The position numbers and the translations under genes are program-made. The notes under the pieces are model-generated. The model was not told where the DNA came from, made no database searches, and saw only the letters and a program-made list of their open reading frames with translations. This document shows positions 41,666 through 49,880 of a DNA stretch of 64,000 nucleotides, in pieces (the first letter of the stretch is position 1; every line of letters starts with the position of its first letter). Source of the DNA: Actinomycetaceae bacterium (lineage in GTDB: Bacteria > Actinomycetota > Actinomycetes > Actinomycetales > Actinomycetaceae); assembly GCA_030527545.1 (NCBI GenBank), contig JAUNAP010000005.1, positions 1 through 64,000 of the forward strand. The letters are read 5' to 3'.

Positions 41666-43261
41666 ATGACGACGTCGTCTTCGCCACGCTGGAAAGACCG
41701 GGCCGGTTCAACCTTCAAGCAAGCGCAAAAGATCGGCAAGGCATTTATGCTTCCCATCGCGATTCTTCCCGCGGCGGGATTGCTGTTAGGGATCGGCGGA
41801 GCCTTGTCGAATCCAACGACGATCGCCGCCTATCCCGTTCTCGACAACGTGGTCCTCCAGACTGTTTTCACGGTCATGGCCGACGCCGGCAGCGTCGTGT
41901 TCAACAATCTCGCGCTCCTGTTAAGCATCGGTTTATGCATCGGGCTGGCCCGTCGAGACAAGGGGACCGCCGCGCTTGCAGGTATTGTTGGCTACCTCGT
42001 CATGACGGGCACGACGGCGTCGCTTCTACGCATTTTCGACCCCAAGGGCGAGCCCATCGACACGGGAATTATTGGGGCGCTCACCATCGGTGCAATCGCC
42101 GTATGGCTCCACAATCGCTACCACAATATCGCGCTGCCTCAGGTTCTTGGATTCTTCGGCGGCTCCCGGTTCGTTCCTATCGCAGTCTCGCTCGCAGCCA
42201 TCCCTCTGGGGGCGCTGTTTTTCTTCGTGTGGCCGCCCATCCAGCACGCCATGGTCTCGGCGGGGGAGTCGATCGCGCAGATGGGACTCGCGGGGACCTT
42301 CCTCTACGGATTCCTTCTGCGTTTATCCGGCGCGGTTGGTCTCCACCACATGATCTATCCCATGTTCTGGTACACCCCGCTCGGGGGAACCGAGGTCGTT
42401 GCCGGGCACACCGTCTCGGGTGCCCAAAAGATCTTCTTCGCCCAGCTCGCCGACGCTTCCCACACGGGTCTCTATACGGCGGGAACCAAGTATTTTGCCG
42501 GCCGCTTCGCCACGATGATGTTTGGTCTTCCCGGTGCCTGCCTCGCCATGTATCACGCAGTTCCCAAGGGTAGGCGCGCCAAGTACGCCGGTCTCTTCCT
42601 GGGGGTCGCGCTGACCTCTTTTATTACGGGTATTACTGAACCCATCGAGTACATGTTCCTCTTCGTCGCACCTGTTCTCTACGTCATCCACGCCGCCCTC
42701 GACGGCCTGTCGTTCATGGTTGCCGATTTCTTGCAAATCCGTATTGGTAACACGTTCTCCGGTGGCGCGATCGATTACACGCTGTTTGGCATCTTGCAGG
42801 GCCAATCGGCGACGCACTTCCTTTATGTCATTCCCGTTGGCATCGCATGGTTTGCTCTTTATTACTTTGTCTTTGCGGCATACATTCGTTTGCGTAACGT
42901 TGCCACGCCGGGACGCCTCGATGAAGTCGAACAGGCGGGCGAGCAGGAGACGAGCGGCATCGGTGAAGGCGGCCGCGACACGCAAGCTCCAGGCGAGGAC
43001 GCCGGTGGCGACGATCTTGAACGGACCTCGCGTGAGATCATCGACGCGCTCGGTGGCCCCGACAATCTCGAGGACGTCGACGCGTGCATTACGCGTTTGC
43101 GTGTCGCTGTTGCCGATGCCAACAAGGTCGACAAGGAGCGCCTCAAGAAGCTCGGGGCGGTCGGCGTTTTCGATGTCGCCGGTGGCGTCCAGGCTGTCTA
43201 TGGCGCGCGTGCCGTACTCTACAAGTCTCGAATCAACGAGCTGTTGGGCCGCGACGACTGA
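41666..43261 (+). CDS. PTS glucose/N-acetylglucosamine-family permease, IICB domains
   Basis: 531 residues. Imports and phosphorylates a hexose or amino sugar. The membrane IIC domain (about 25-415) begins FMLPIAILPAAGLLLGIGGAL and contains the substrate-region signature GITEPIEYMFLFVAP. The IIB domain (about 450-531) holds the phosphocysteine Cys474 in DACITRLRVAV. There is no IIA domain, so phosphate must come from a separate IIA protein. Three starts are possible (ATG 41627, 41663, 41666); 41666 has GGAGGGA 5 nt upstream. Sugar specificity cannot be read; amino-sugar use would suit the nearby sialidase. Confidence 0.88.
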   Translation: MTTSSSPRWKDRAGSTFKQAQKIGKAFMLPIAILPAAGLLLGIGGALSNPTTIAAYPVLDNVVLQTVFTVMADAGSVVFNNLALLLSIGLCIGLARRDKGTAALAGIVGYLVMTGTTASLLRIFDPKGEPIDTGIIGALTIGAIAVWLHNRYHNIALPQVLGFFGGSRFVPIAVSLAAIPLGALFFFVWPPIQHAMVSAGESIAQMGLAGTFLYGFLLRLSGAVGLHHMIYPMFWYTPLGGTEVVAGHTVSGAQKIFFAQLADASHTGLYTAGTKYFAGRFATMMFGLPGACLAMYHAVPKGRRAKYAGLFLGVALTSFITGITEPIEYMFLFVAPVLYVIHAALDGLSFMVADFLQIRIGNTFSGGAIDYTLFGILQGQSATHFLYVIPVGIAWFALYYFVFAAYIRLRNVATPGRLDEVEQAGEQETSGIGEGGRDTQAPGEDAGGDDLERTSREIIDALGGPDNLEDVDACITRLRVAVADANKVDKERLKKLGAVGVFDVAGGVQAVYGARAVLYKSRINELLGRDD

Positions 43262-43331
43262 TGTGCCACCTCACAAACGTGCATGTGAGACGGGCGCGAC
43301 CGGTCGTGACGCACCACCACCCCTCGGTTCG

Positions 43332-43345
43332 ATAATGTACATTAT
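43332..43345. promoter_or_regulatory. Perfect 14-bp palindrome ATAATGTACATTAT, candidate operator
   Basis: Lies in the 182-bp gap before the permease-OHCU gene, 98 bp upstream of its ATG. It is the most AT-rich sequence for many kilobases and includes TANNNT hexamers (TAATGT, TACATT), so a bound regulator could block a promoter. Symmetry suits a dimeric GntR, TetR or MarR-type protein. The rest of the gap shows an imperfect repeat CTCACA/TGTGAG at 43270-43289 and nothing else clear. Confidence 0.5.
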
Positions 43346-43401
43346 GTCATTTTAGGGATGTGCGGGGGCGCCCGGATTTCTCCCCTGCGCCGAGGGCTGG
43401 C

Positions 43402-43407
43402 TACGCT
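43402..43407 (+). promoter_or_regulatory. -10 box for the permease-OHCU gene
   Basis: TACGCT, giving a leader of about 30 nt with AAGG (43431-43434) upstream of ATG 43444. Confidence 0.35.
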
Positions 43408-43443
43408 AAGAGCGTCAGGTTCCCTAGTCGCAAGGCCTATCCC

Positions 43444-45375
43444 ATGCAGAAATCTGATCATCCCATCCACCCCGTTGATCGCGTCCCCAAAGCAGGACGC
43501 TTGACGATCCTGTCCATCCAACACGTCCTAGCCTTCTACGCGGGCGCGGTCGTCGTGCCACTTGTCGTTGCCGGAGGTCTCAAGCTCGACGCCCACACGA
43601 CGATGCACCTCATTAACGCCGATCTGTTCACCTGCGGTATCGCGACGCTCATCCAGTCGGTGGGCCTGTGGAAGATCGGCGTGCGCCTACCGATCATCCA
43701 AGGCGTCACGACAACGGCACTGTCGCCCATGATCGCGATCGGGCTAGCTGTCACGGGTCCCGAAGGTGGCGTCGAAGGTCTTCCCATGATCTACGGCGCC
43801 ATTATTGTTTCCGGTATCTTCACCTTCCTCGCTGCCCCGTTCTTCGCTCGAGTCATTCGTTTCTTCCCGCCCGTCGTTATCGGCACAGTCTTGGCGACTA
43901 TGGGTATCACGCTGCTCGGTGTGTCCGCCGGCGACATCATTAATCGCGTCGACGAGGCCGATCCGCCCTCGGCCATCCAATCGGGAGACATTGCCCTCGC
44001 CGCCCTCACCTTAGCCGTCATCATCATCGTCCAGCGTTTCTTCAAGGGCTTCCTGGGCACGATCTCGGTTCTGCTCGGCCTCGTCATCGGTACGGCCGTG
44101 GCCTTTGCGTGCGGTCGTGCCTCGTTTGCCGAAGTCCCCCACGCGGCTGCCTTTGGTTTCACCACGCCCTTCTATTTCGGCTGGCCCCAATTCTCGCTGA
44201 CGGCGTGCCTGTCGATGATCATCGTCATGATCATCACGATGGTTGAGACAACCGGTGATGTTTTCGCTGCCGGAGAGATCGTCAACAAGCGCATCACTCG
44301 CGATCACATCGCCGCGGCCCTGCGAGCCGACGGGCTCTCGACCGCCCTTGGCGGCGTCCTCAACTCGTTCCCTTACACCTGTTTCGCCCAAAACATCGGG
44401 CTCGTTCGCCTCACGCGCGTGAAGTCACGCTGGGTCGTCGCCTTCACCGGCGTTCTCATGATCGTTCTCGGTTTGCTACCGAAGGCCGGCGCCATCGTCG
44501 CCTCAATCCCCTCGCCTGTCCTCGGGGCGGCCTCGCTCGCGCTCTTCGCGAACGTCGCCCTCGTCGGTTTCCAGACCCTTGGCCGGGTCGATCTGTCTGA
44601 CGCACGCAACGCGGCAATCTTGACGACCTCCTTGGGATTGGCGATGCTCGTCTCTTTCAAACCCGACATTGCCGGGGTCTTCCCCTCCTGGGCGCAGATT
44701 TTCTTCGCCTCCGGCGTCACGGTCGGATCTATCACAGCCATCGTCCTCAACCTCTTGTTCTTCCACGTTGGCCCCCGCCGCGGGGAGAACATCGCCCTGT
44801 CCCCCACCGGGCGACGCGTCAGCCTCGAGGAGGTCAACGCGATGGACAAGGACACCTTCGTTTCGACGTTCGCCAGCCTCTATAACGGAGCGAGCTGGCC
44901 GCTCGAACGTGCGTGGGAACGGCGCCCCTTTAGCGATGTGGGCAACCTCAAGGAGATCCTCCAAGACGCCGCCCTATCCGCTTCCACCAGCGACCAGGAT
45001 GCTCTTCTCGCCAACTACCCCGACATCACCGACATGCTCGTCGCCACTGAGGCAGAAGCGCGCGAAATGTCCCAAGATGTGGGTTCCTTCGCGCTGGGCG
45101 ACATCGAGGGCGACCAGCGCGAACAGCTACTCGCGCTGTCGGCAGATTACCGGAAGAAGTTCGATATGCCTTTCGTCGTGTGCCTTGAGCGGATCTCCTC
45201 GGTCGACGAGATCATCGAGGCGGGCCTCCATCGCCTCGAAAACGCCCCGGCGCTGGAGAGAATCGTTGCTATCAGCGAGGTCGGCGAGGTCGTGTCGGAC
45301 CGCTTCGACATTATGTTGGCGGACGCGAATCCCGTACGCACGGCGTGGGGACGCAAGTTCGAACAGCTCAACTAA
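43444..45375 (+). CDS. NCS2 nucleobase (xanthine/urate-type) permease fused to an OHCU-decarboxylase-like domain
   Basis: 643 residues. Residues about 15-450 are an NCS2 purine/uracil permease with many membrane spans: ILSIQHVLAFYAGAVVVPLVV at the start, LPIIQGVTTTALSPMI, and the substrate-site motif VETTGDVFAAGEIV. Residues about 467-635 match 2-oxo-4-hydroxy-4-carboxy-5-ureidoimidazoline decarboxylase (ureide pathway, uric acid to allantoin). Matching segments are FASLYNGASWPLERAWERRPFSD reading on to YRKKFDMPFVVCLE and LHRLENAPALERIVAISEVGEV. The catalytic His of the usual HPxL motif is Tyr525 (NYPDITD) and the usual REQ reads REM. Hence activity is doubtful. No urate oxidase or HIU hydrolase is nearby. 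Confidence 0.88.
   Translation: MQKSDHPIHPVDRVPKAGRLTILSIQHVLAFYAGAVVVPLVVAGGLKLDAHTTMHLINADLFTCGIATLIQSVGLWKIGVRLPIIQGVTTTALSPMIAIGLAVTGPEGGVEGLPMIYGAIIVSGIFTFLAAPFFARVIRFFPPVVIGTVLATMGITLLGVSAGDIINRVDEADPPSAIQSGDIALAALTLAVIIIVQRFFKGFLGTISVLLGLVIGTAVAFACGRASFAEVPHAAAFGFTTPFYFGWPQFSLTACLSMIIVMIITMVETTGDVFAAGEIVNKRITRDHIAAALRADGLSTALGGVLNSFPYTCFAQNIGLVRLTRVKSRWVVAFTGVLMIVLGLLPKAGAIVASIPSPVLGAASLALFANVALVGFQTLGRVDLSDARNAAILTTSLGLAMLVSFKPDIAGVFPSWAQIFFASGVTVGSITAIVLNLLFFHVGPRRGENIALSPTGRRVSLEEVNAMDKDTFVSTFASLYNGASWPLERAWERRPFSDVGNLKEILQDAALSASTSDQDALLANYPDITDMLVATEAEAREMSQDVGSFALGDIEGDQREQLLALSADYRKKFDMPFVVCLERISSVDEIIEAGLHRLENAPALERIVAISEVGEVVSDRFDIMLADANPVRTAWGRKFEQLN
44827..44844 (+). promoter_or_regulatory. 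Strong internal ribosome-binding site and ATG at the OHCU-domain border
   Basis: GAGGAGGT (44827-44834), 7 nt, then in-frame ATG 44842 (residue 467 of the permease). It falls exactly where the membrane part ends and the OHCU-like domain begins. Translation from here would give a soluble 177-residue protein, the normal length of a free-standing OHCU decarboxylase. Confidence 0.5.
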
Positions 45376-45381
45376 CACGGG

Positions 45382-45409
45382 AGCGCCGGGGCAGCTGTGC
45401 CCCGGCGCT
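45382..45409. terminator. Terminator hairpin between convergent genes
   Basis: Perfect 12-bp stem AGCGCCGGGGCA / TGCCCCGGCGCT with loop GCTG, 6 bp after the permease stop, followed by TCTCC. Being symmetrical it may also serve the MerR gene ending at 45451. Confidence 0.85.
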
Positions 45410-45450
45410 TCTCCCCAAACCATGCGAAATCTGCTTCGCCACGTTCCTCT

Positions 45451-46011
45451 CTAGCCGGCGTTTTTGCGTGCCCTGTGGGCGGCCAACTCGTCGACGACGA
45501 CCATATGTCGAGCCTGCTCGCTGGGGAACGACGCGAGCTCAGTTTCGACCTCGCGCGAGACCTTGCCCACGGCTATCCCAAACACGCCCTGCCCACCTTG
45601 AATGAGGTCGACGACCTCGTCGGGTGAGACGCACTCATAGACCGAGGCACCGTCGGACATGAGGGTGATCTGCGCGAGATCATCAACGCCCCGATTTTTT
45701 AGCGCATCGAGGGCCTTGCGGATCTGCTGCAGCGACACGCCAGCAGAAAGCAGGCGCTTGACGACCTTGAGGACGATGATGTCTCGAAACGAATACAGCC
45801 GCTGCGATCCGGAGCCCGTCGCGGAGCGCACACTCGGCGACACGAGCCCCGTGCGATCCCAGTAATCAAGCTGGCGATAGGTGATACCGGCTGCCTTGCA
45901 GGCGATGGGCCCGCGGTAGCCCGTGTAGGCATCAAGGGGCGGCTGCGAGCCGAAGAGTATACCTTGGCTGCGCGACGGGGCGCCCGTGCTGCCAGCGAGA
46001 TCGTTAGCCAT
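45451..46011 (-). CDS. MerR family regulator (second of the garA cluster, Rv1830-like)
   Basis: 186 residues. The MerR winged helix (about 30-100) reads YRGPIACKAAGITYRQLDYWDRTGLV, then RLYSFRDIIVLKVVKRLLSAGVSLQQIRKAL. The C-terminal part has no cysteine sensor motif. The order GarA, MerR, MerR matches Rv1827, Rv1828 and Rv1830 of M. tuberculosis, but the DUF151 gene between the MerRs is missing. The frame is open to 46266, but ATG 46011 is the only start with a promoter and AAGGAG (46023-46028, a slightly long 11 nt) in front. Confidence 0.85.
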   Translation of the reverse strand: MANDLAGSTGAPSRSQGILFGSQPPLDAYTGYRGPIACKAAGITYRQLDYWDRTGLVSPSVRSATGSGSQRLYSFRDIIVLKVVKRLLSAGVSLQQIRKALDALKNRGVDDLAQITLMSDGASVYECVSPDEVVDLIQGGQGVFGIAVGKVSREVETELASFPSEQARHMVVVDELAAHRARKNAG

Positions 46012-46045
46012 AATGACGTCTACTCCTTGAGAGGGTTCACCTCTA

Positions 46046-46074
46046 AACCTAGGCGCACTCCCCCAGTCGGTCAA
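46046..46074 (-). promoter_or_regulatory. Sigma-70-type promoter of the Rv1830-like merR gene
   Basis: Minus strand -35 TTGACC (46069-46074), exactly 17 bp, -10 TAGGTT (46046-46051). This is one of the clearest -35/-10 pairs in the window. Confidence 0.65.
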
Positions 46075-46093
46075 CGACACACGCGGAAAAGTT

Positions 46094-46108
46094 TCAACCT
46101 CAAGTTGA
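46094..46108. promoter_or_regulatory. Dyad TCAAC-CTCAA-GTTGA, candidate MerR operator
   Basis: Perfect 5-bp arms around 5 nt, in the gap between the two merR genes and 20 bp upstream of the -35 of the second. CTCAAG-type half sites are typical of MerR-fold regulators, so either neighbour may bind here. The placement upstream of -35 suits activation rather than blocking. Confidence 0.45.
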
Positions 46109-46111
46109 GAC

Positions 46112-46858
46112 TTAAGATAGCTGCTCGATCTCGCCTCGTAGCAGCGTCGTCGCCAAATCGGCGATGATCTCAGCGATCTCGCTGTTTTTTGCGTGACGAC
46201 GCTCGGCATCGGCGCCGGAGCGATCCATTCTCCCGCGCGAAGTAACCTGATCAATGAGGTCTGCATGCCGCTGTGCGGTCATCTTGAGATAACGAAGGTT
46301 TCTCGGCGCGATCCCCTCGCGTCTGAGAGCACCAACGGCCTGGACGATACGAATAGATCCGTGCGGGAAGTACCCGGCCGCATCCGGTGTCACAAGGCCG
46401 GCCGACACGATCGCATCGAGCTCCTCGCGTGAGATTCCCGTGAGGTCTCGCAGCTCGCGTCCGGTCACGGTCATGTCGGAACGTGCGGGCGCAACGAGCT
46501 CGCCGTCAGAGACAACGACACGCGCCGTTGGCGTTATCTCGGCCTCATGGCCGGCGTCGAGCGCCGATAGTTCATCGAGGATCGCGCGGATCGGCAGATA
46601 GGAGTCGCGCTGAGCGCTCAAACAGAAGCGCAATCGCTCGACATCTGCCTCACTGAACTTGCGATAACCAGTAGCCGTGCGCACCGGCGCGACAATCCCG
46701 CGTTCTTCGAGGAACCGCACCTTCGATGTCGTGATCGCCGGGAATTCCTGCCTCAATCGCTCAACGACGGCCCCAATCGACATGCTCGGAGTGCGGTCGA
46801 CGCCGCGCGGCCACGGATGTGGCTCGTGGACGGGTGAAGCGGCCGCCTCGATGGTCAC
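46112..46858 (-). CDS. ftsR: FtsR-like MerR family regulator (Rv1828-like)
   Basis: 248 residues. A MerR winged helix near the N-terminus (MSIGAVVERLRQEFPAITTS then KVRFLEERGIVAPVRTATGYRKFSEADVERLRF) is followed by a linker and a second helical region (about 130-215) with TGRELRDLTGISREELDAIV. In Corynebacterium the orthologue FtsR controls ftsZ, which suggests a cell-division role by homology. GTG 46858 overlaps the garA stop (GTGA), so it is translated with GarA. Confidence 0.85.
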   Translation of the reverse strand: MTIEAAASPVHEPHPWPRGVDRTPSMSIGAVVERLRQEFPAITTSKVRFLEERGIVAPVRTATGYRKFSEADVERLRFCLSAQRDSYLPIRAILDELSALDAGHEAEITPTARVVVSDGELVAPARSDMTVTGRELRDLTGISREELDAIVSAGLVTPDAAGYFPHGSIRIVQAVGALRREGIAPRNLRYLKMTAQRHADLIDQVTSRGRMDRSGADAERRHAKNSEIAEIIADLATTLLRGEIEQLS

Positions 46859-47295
46859 TGGAGCGCCCCGGCAAGCGAGGGGTGGTAGGTCATCCGGAAC
46901 TTACCGATCTGGACCTCGTCACCGCCGCTAAGCTCGACGTCGTCGACGCGATCGCGATTGACATAGGTGCCGTTGAGCGAGCCCGCGTCGCGCACACCCC
47001 ATCCGCCGCTAGGCAGACGGTAAAACTGCGCGTGCTTACGCGAAACCGTGACGTCGTCGAGGAAAATGTCGGAGCTCGTCTTCCTGCCCACGGAGACAGT
47101 ATCGGAGTTGAGGAGGAACCGCGCCCCCACGTTGGGGCCGCGCTGGACGACAAGAAGGGCCGAGCCAGCGGGCAGCTGTTCGACTGCCTCGCGCGCATCG
47201 GGCCGCAAATTGAGATGGGACACGTCGATTTCGCCTGTTTGGACGGCTCCAAATACAGCCGTGGTCGTCGGCTCAATCCTCGGGTTGTCGCTCAC
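46855..47295 (-). CDS. garA: GarA/OdhI FHA-domain regulator of central nitrogen and carbon metabolism
   Basis: 146 residues. An N-terminal tail with the phospho-acceptor segment EPTTTAVFGA (compare ETTSVF in GarA) is followed by an FHA domain (about 55-140) with VSVGRKTSSDIFLDDVTVSRKHA and GSLNGTYVNRD. GarA inhibits 2-oxoglutarate dehydrogenase and glutamate dehydrogenase until phosphorylated by Pkn kinases. GTG 47295 is chosen for the strong AAGGAGGTGG at 47301-47310; the frame is open to 47649 inside pepN. Confidence 0.93.
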   Translation of the reverse strand: MSDNPRIEPTTTAVFGAVQTGEIDVSHLNLRPDAREAVEQLPAGSALLVVQRGPNVGARFLLNSDTVSVGRKTSSDIFLDDVTVSRKHAQFYRLPSGGWGVRDAGSLNGTYVNRDRVDDVELSGGDEVQIGKFRMTYHPSLAGALQ

Positions 47296-47332
47296 TGCGG
47301 CCACCTCCTTCTCGCGCATCACTTGATCTTTA

Positions 47333-47338
47333 ATCATA
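47333..47338 (-). promoter_or_regulatory. -10 box for garA-ftsR
   Basis: TATGAT on the minus strand in the 64-bp gap after pepN, with initiation expected about 30 nt before the garA start. No good -35. Confidence 0.45.
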
Positions 47339-47359
47339 CCCCGAAAGGTCACGATTGCG

Positions 47360-49864
47360 TTAAGCAGGAGCGTTCCTAAAGGCGAGCGTCTCGCGTTGAC
47401 GCTCGAGACGCTCACGCAAAAGGGCTCGGCGTTCATCGACAATGCGCGCCAGCGCGTGCGGCATATCGGTACGAGCACGCCACTCGTCAATGAGGGCGAG
47501 CACGTCTTCGCCGTCCTCGCTGACCCAGGCACGTGAGGGAAACGCCCCGGCAGCCAGGCGCAGGGCCATGTGAAGAGGCCGCTTCTGCCAGGCGGGAACG
47601 ATCCTCTCGATGTAGGTCGCCGCGTCGAAAGACGTGTGTGCACGCGCACCCTGCCACGCCCAGGCTATGGCACCGAGCTCCTCGTTCGTGACTTCGGTGT
47701 CTTCCCACAATCGGCGTGCAGCCTCCGGTGTCGCGTCTGGGCGAACAAGTGTCGCCTTGAGTGCCCCGATCCGTCCTTCTCCCGTCGGATCGTGGTCGCG
47801 GCGATAGGACTCAATGTCGGCGGCGTCATATTCGCCGACGGCCGCTAGTGCCGCCATGGCCTGCCACCGCATCGTCGGTGTTGCCTCGGGGCGTTTCAAG
47901 CACCCACGAAGGGTGTCGATGTGCTGTGGGCTCGACTCCCCCAAGGTCGCCGTGGCCACTGCCAGAGGAAGAAGCGACGCCATCGTCGCGGCGTCGGCGT
48001 CGGTGAGGGCACGGTCCAGATCGGATTCGAACGGTCGAACGTAGTCGGTGAAAGTCGGCGGTGGGCACGCCGCGAGGGCACGGGCCAGAACCCCGGTCGC
48101 TGCCGGGCGACACTCCTCATCGGCCTCCAACACGAGGTCGATGCCACGGCGGAGGACGGCGGGCGCGCTTACCCAACCGGCACGTAGCCCGTCGTCGAGG
48201 CTGAGCCAGGCGATTGCGCGCGACTCCGGTCGCGCAAGCGTCGACATGTCCGCCAACAACCACCGGTAACTCTGCTCGGTGAGCCGGGTAAGCGCGAAGG
48301 TCTCACCTCCTGCATTAAGCAGCCGCGGCTGCGCTGAACCAACCGTGGCCTCACGTCCGCTCAGACGCACCGTCTCGGTCTCGCCGTCGGCTCCGTCCAC
48401 GGTGAACACGTGGGGCCTATCCAGCTCGGGGTTGCAGTGACTCGTCTCTTGCACAACGCTCGTGCCCTGATCGTGCAACAGACTGGGGCCCGAGGTTGCC
48501 AACCATCGCCGCGCCCACTCCGCCGTCGTTAGTTCCCCTTCAGGCGTAACGCCGCGCGCGCGAGCAAGCGTCTCAAGGAAATCGTTGAAGGTGGCGGTAC
48601 CAAAAGCGTGGTCGCGAAAGTACTCGCGCATCGCAGACACGAAGGTATCGGGGCCCACCCAGGTGACGAGTTGTCTGAGTACGCACGCCCCCTTCGCGTA
48701 GGAGATTCCGTCGAAGTTTTGTTTAGCGGCTTCGACGTCGACGATGTCGGCCATGATGGGGTGCGTCGAGGGCAACAGGTCGGCGTCGTGGGCCCAGCTG
48801 GCGCGGGCGAGGGTGAAGGCCGCCCAGGCGGAGGTGTAGCGAGTCGCCTCAGCGAGTGCCTGCGTCCCCTCGTGATCGGCGAAGGATTCCTTCAACCACA
48901 AGTCGTCCCACCAGCGAGGAGTGACGAGGTCACCGAACCACATGTGGCACATTTCGTGCAGAACCGTCGAGGCCAGCGTATGTTGCTGCGCCCGAGTCGG
49001 CCCGCCTCGGTGGATGGCGTGCTCGTTGAATGTGACAAGCCCTGGGTTTTCCATGGCTCCAATGTTGTATTCGGGCACAAACACCTGGTCGTATTTGCCC
49101 CACGGGTAGGCGAAATCGTAACGCTCGTGGAAGAAATCGAGGCCGGCACGGGTGACCTCGTCCATGTCCTCGACGTCCATGTCGGGTGCGAGTGACTCGC
49201 GGCACATGTACGTCAGTGGAATCTCTACGTCGACGCCTCCTGCGCGCCCGCGCCAGGGCTCACGTTCGACGATGGCATATTCGCCTGCGATGATGGCGGT
49301 GAGGTAGGCCGATAGAGGCGGCGTTTCGCAAAAGTGTGCGCGGACCGTGATCTCGTCAATGGATTCGACCTTGGCCTCCGGCTGGTTGTTACGCAGGTGC
49401 CAGTGGGACGGACCCGTGATGGTGAATGTCCAACGCGGCTTGATGTCGGGCTGGTCAAAGCAGGGCCAGGCCACGTGAGCATCCATCGGTTCAAAGTGGG
49501 TGTAGCAGTAGACCCGTCCGTCGACGGGATCGAAATAGCGATGCAGTCCCTGCCCAGTCCGCGAATAGCGGCACCGGGCGGCGACGGTGATCGTGTGGCG
49601 GCCTGGTTTAACACCGCTCACGTAGACATGGTGGTCATCGCTTCGGTACTCGACAGGATCGTCATCGAGCGTAACCGCGGTAACTTCGCCGGCGAGGTCG
49701 ATCATGAGCGTCGACGTCTTGGTCGTCAGGTCGATTCTCGCCACGACGGGGTAGTCTGCGCTGTCGCGATCGTCGGCCCGTGACAGGTCAATATCGACGG
49801 CTTGGGTGTGGACGGTGAGCGCCGCGGAACGCTCGGCGGCCTGGGTGCGAGTCAATACGCTCAT
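47360..49864 (-). CDS. pepN: Aminopeptidase N (M1 family)
   Basis: 834 residues. Cytoplasmic zinc aminopeptidase of broad specificity. The substrate motif GAMENPGLVTF, the zinc site HEMCHMWFGDLVTPRWWDD and the third ligand in LKESFADHEG are intact. The C-terminal ERAP1-like helical region (about 520-820) is typical of the actinobacterial/eukaryotic-like PepN. The ATG is preceded by a leaderless-type -10 box. Confidence 0.96.
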   Translation of the reverse strand: MSVLTRTQAAERSAALTVHTQAVDIDLSRADDRDSADYPVVARIDLTTKTSTLMIDLAGEVTAVTLDDDPVEYRSDDHHVYVSGVKPGRHTITVAARCRYSRTGQGLHRYFDPVDGRVYCYTHFEPMDAHVAWPCFDQPDIKPRWTFTITGPSHWHLRNNQPEAKVESIDEITVRAHFCETPPLSAYLTAIIAGEYAIVEREPWRGRAGGVDVEIPLTYMCRESLAPDMDVEDMDEVTRAGLDFFHERYDFAYPWGKYDQVFVPEYNIGAMENPGLVTFNEHAIHRGGPTRAQQHTLASTVLHEMCHMWFGDLVTPRWWDDLWLKESFADHEGTQALAEATRYTSAWAAFTLARASWAHDADLLPSTHPIMADIVDVEAAKQNFDGISYAKGACVLRQLVTWVGPDTFVSAMREYFRDHAFGTATFNDFLETLARARGVTPEGELTTAEWARRWLATSGPSLLHDQGTSVVQETSHCNPELDRPHVFTVDGADGETETVRLSGREATVGSAQPRLLNAGGETFALTRLTEQSYRWLLADMSTLARPESRAIAWLSLDDGLRAGWVSAPAVLRRGIDLVLEADEECRPAATGVLARALAACPPPTFTDYVRPFESDLDRALTDADAATMASLLPLAVATATLGESSPQHIDTLRGCLKRPEATPTMRWQAMAALAAVGEYDAADIESYRRDHDPTGEGRIGALKATLVRPDATPEAARRLWEDTEVTNEELGAIAWAWQGARAHTSFDAATYIERIVPAWQKRPLHMALRLAAGAFPSRAWVSEDGEDVLALIDEWRARTDMPHALARIVDERRALLRERLERQRETLAFRNAPA

Positions 49865-49870
49865 GGGTCC

Positions 49871-49876
49871 AGCCTA
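49871..49876 (-). promoter_or_regulatory. -10 box of a leaderless transcript (pepN)
   Basis: TAGGCT on the minus strand, then 6 nt (GGACCC), then ATG 49864. Confidence 0.55.
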
Positions 49877-49880
49877 AGGC

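Noticed and set aside
43270-43289. CTCACA/TGTGAG inverted repeat considered as a CRP-type site
   Set aside because: The half sites are in the reverse order to the TGTGA-N6-TCACA consensus and the spacing is wrong.
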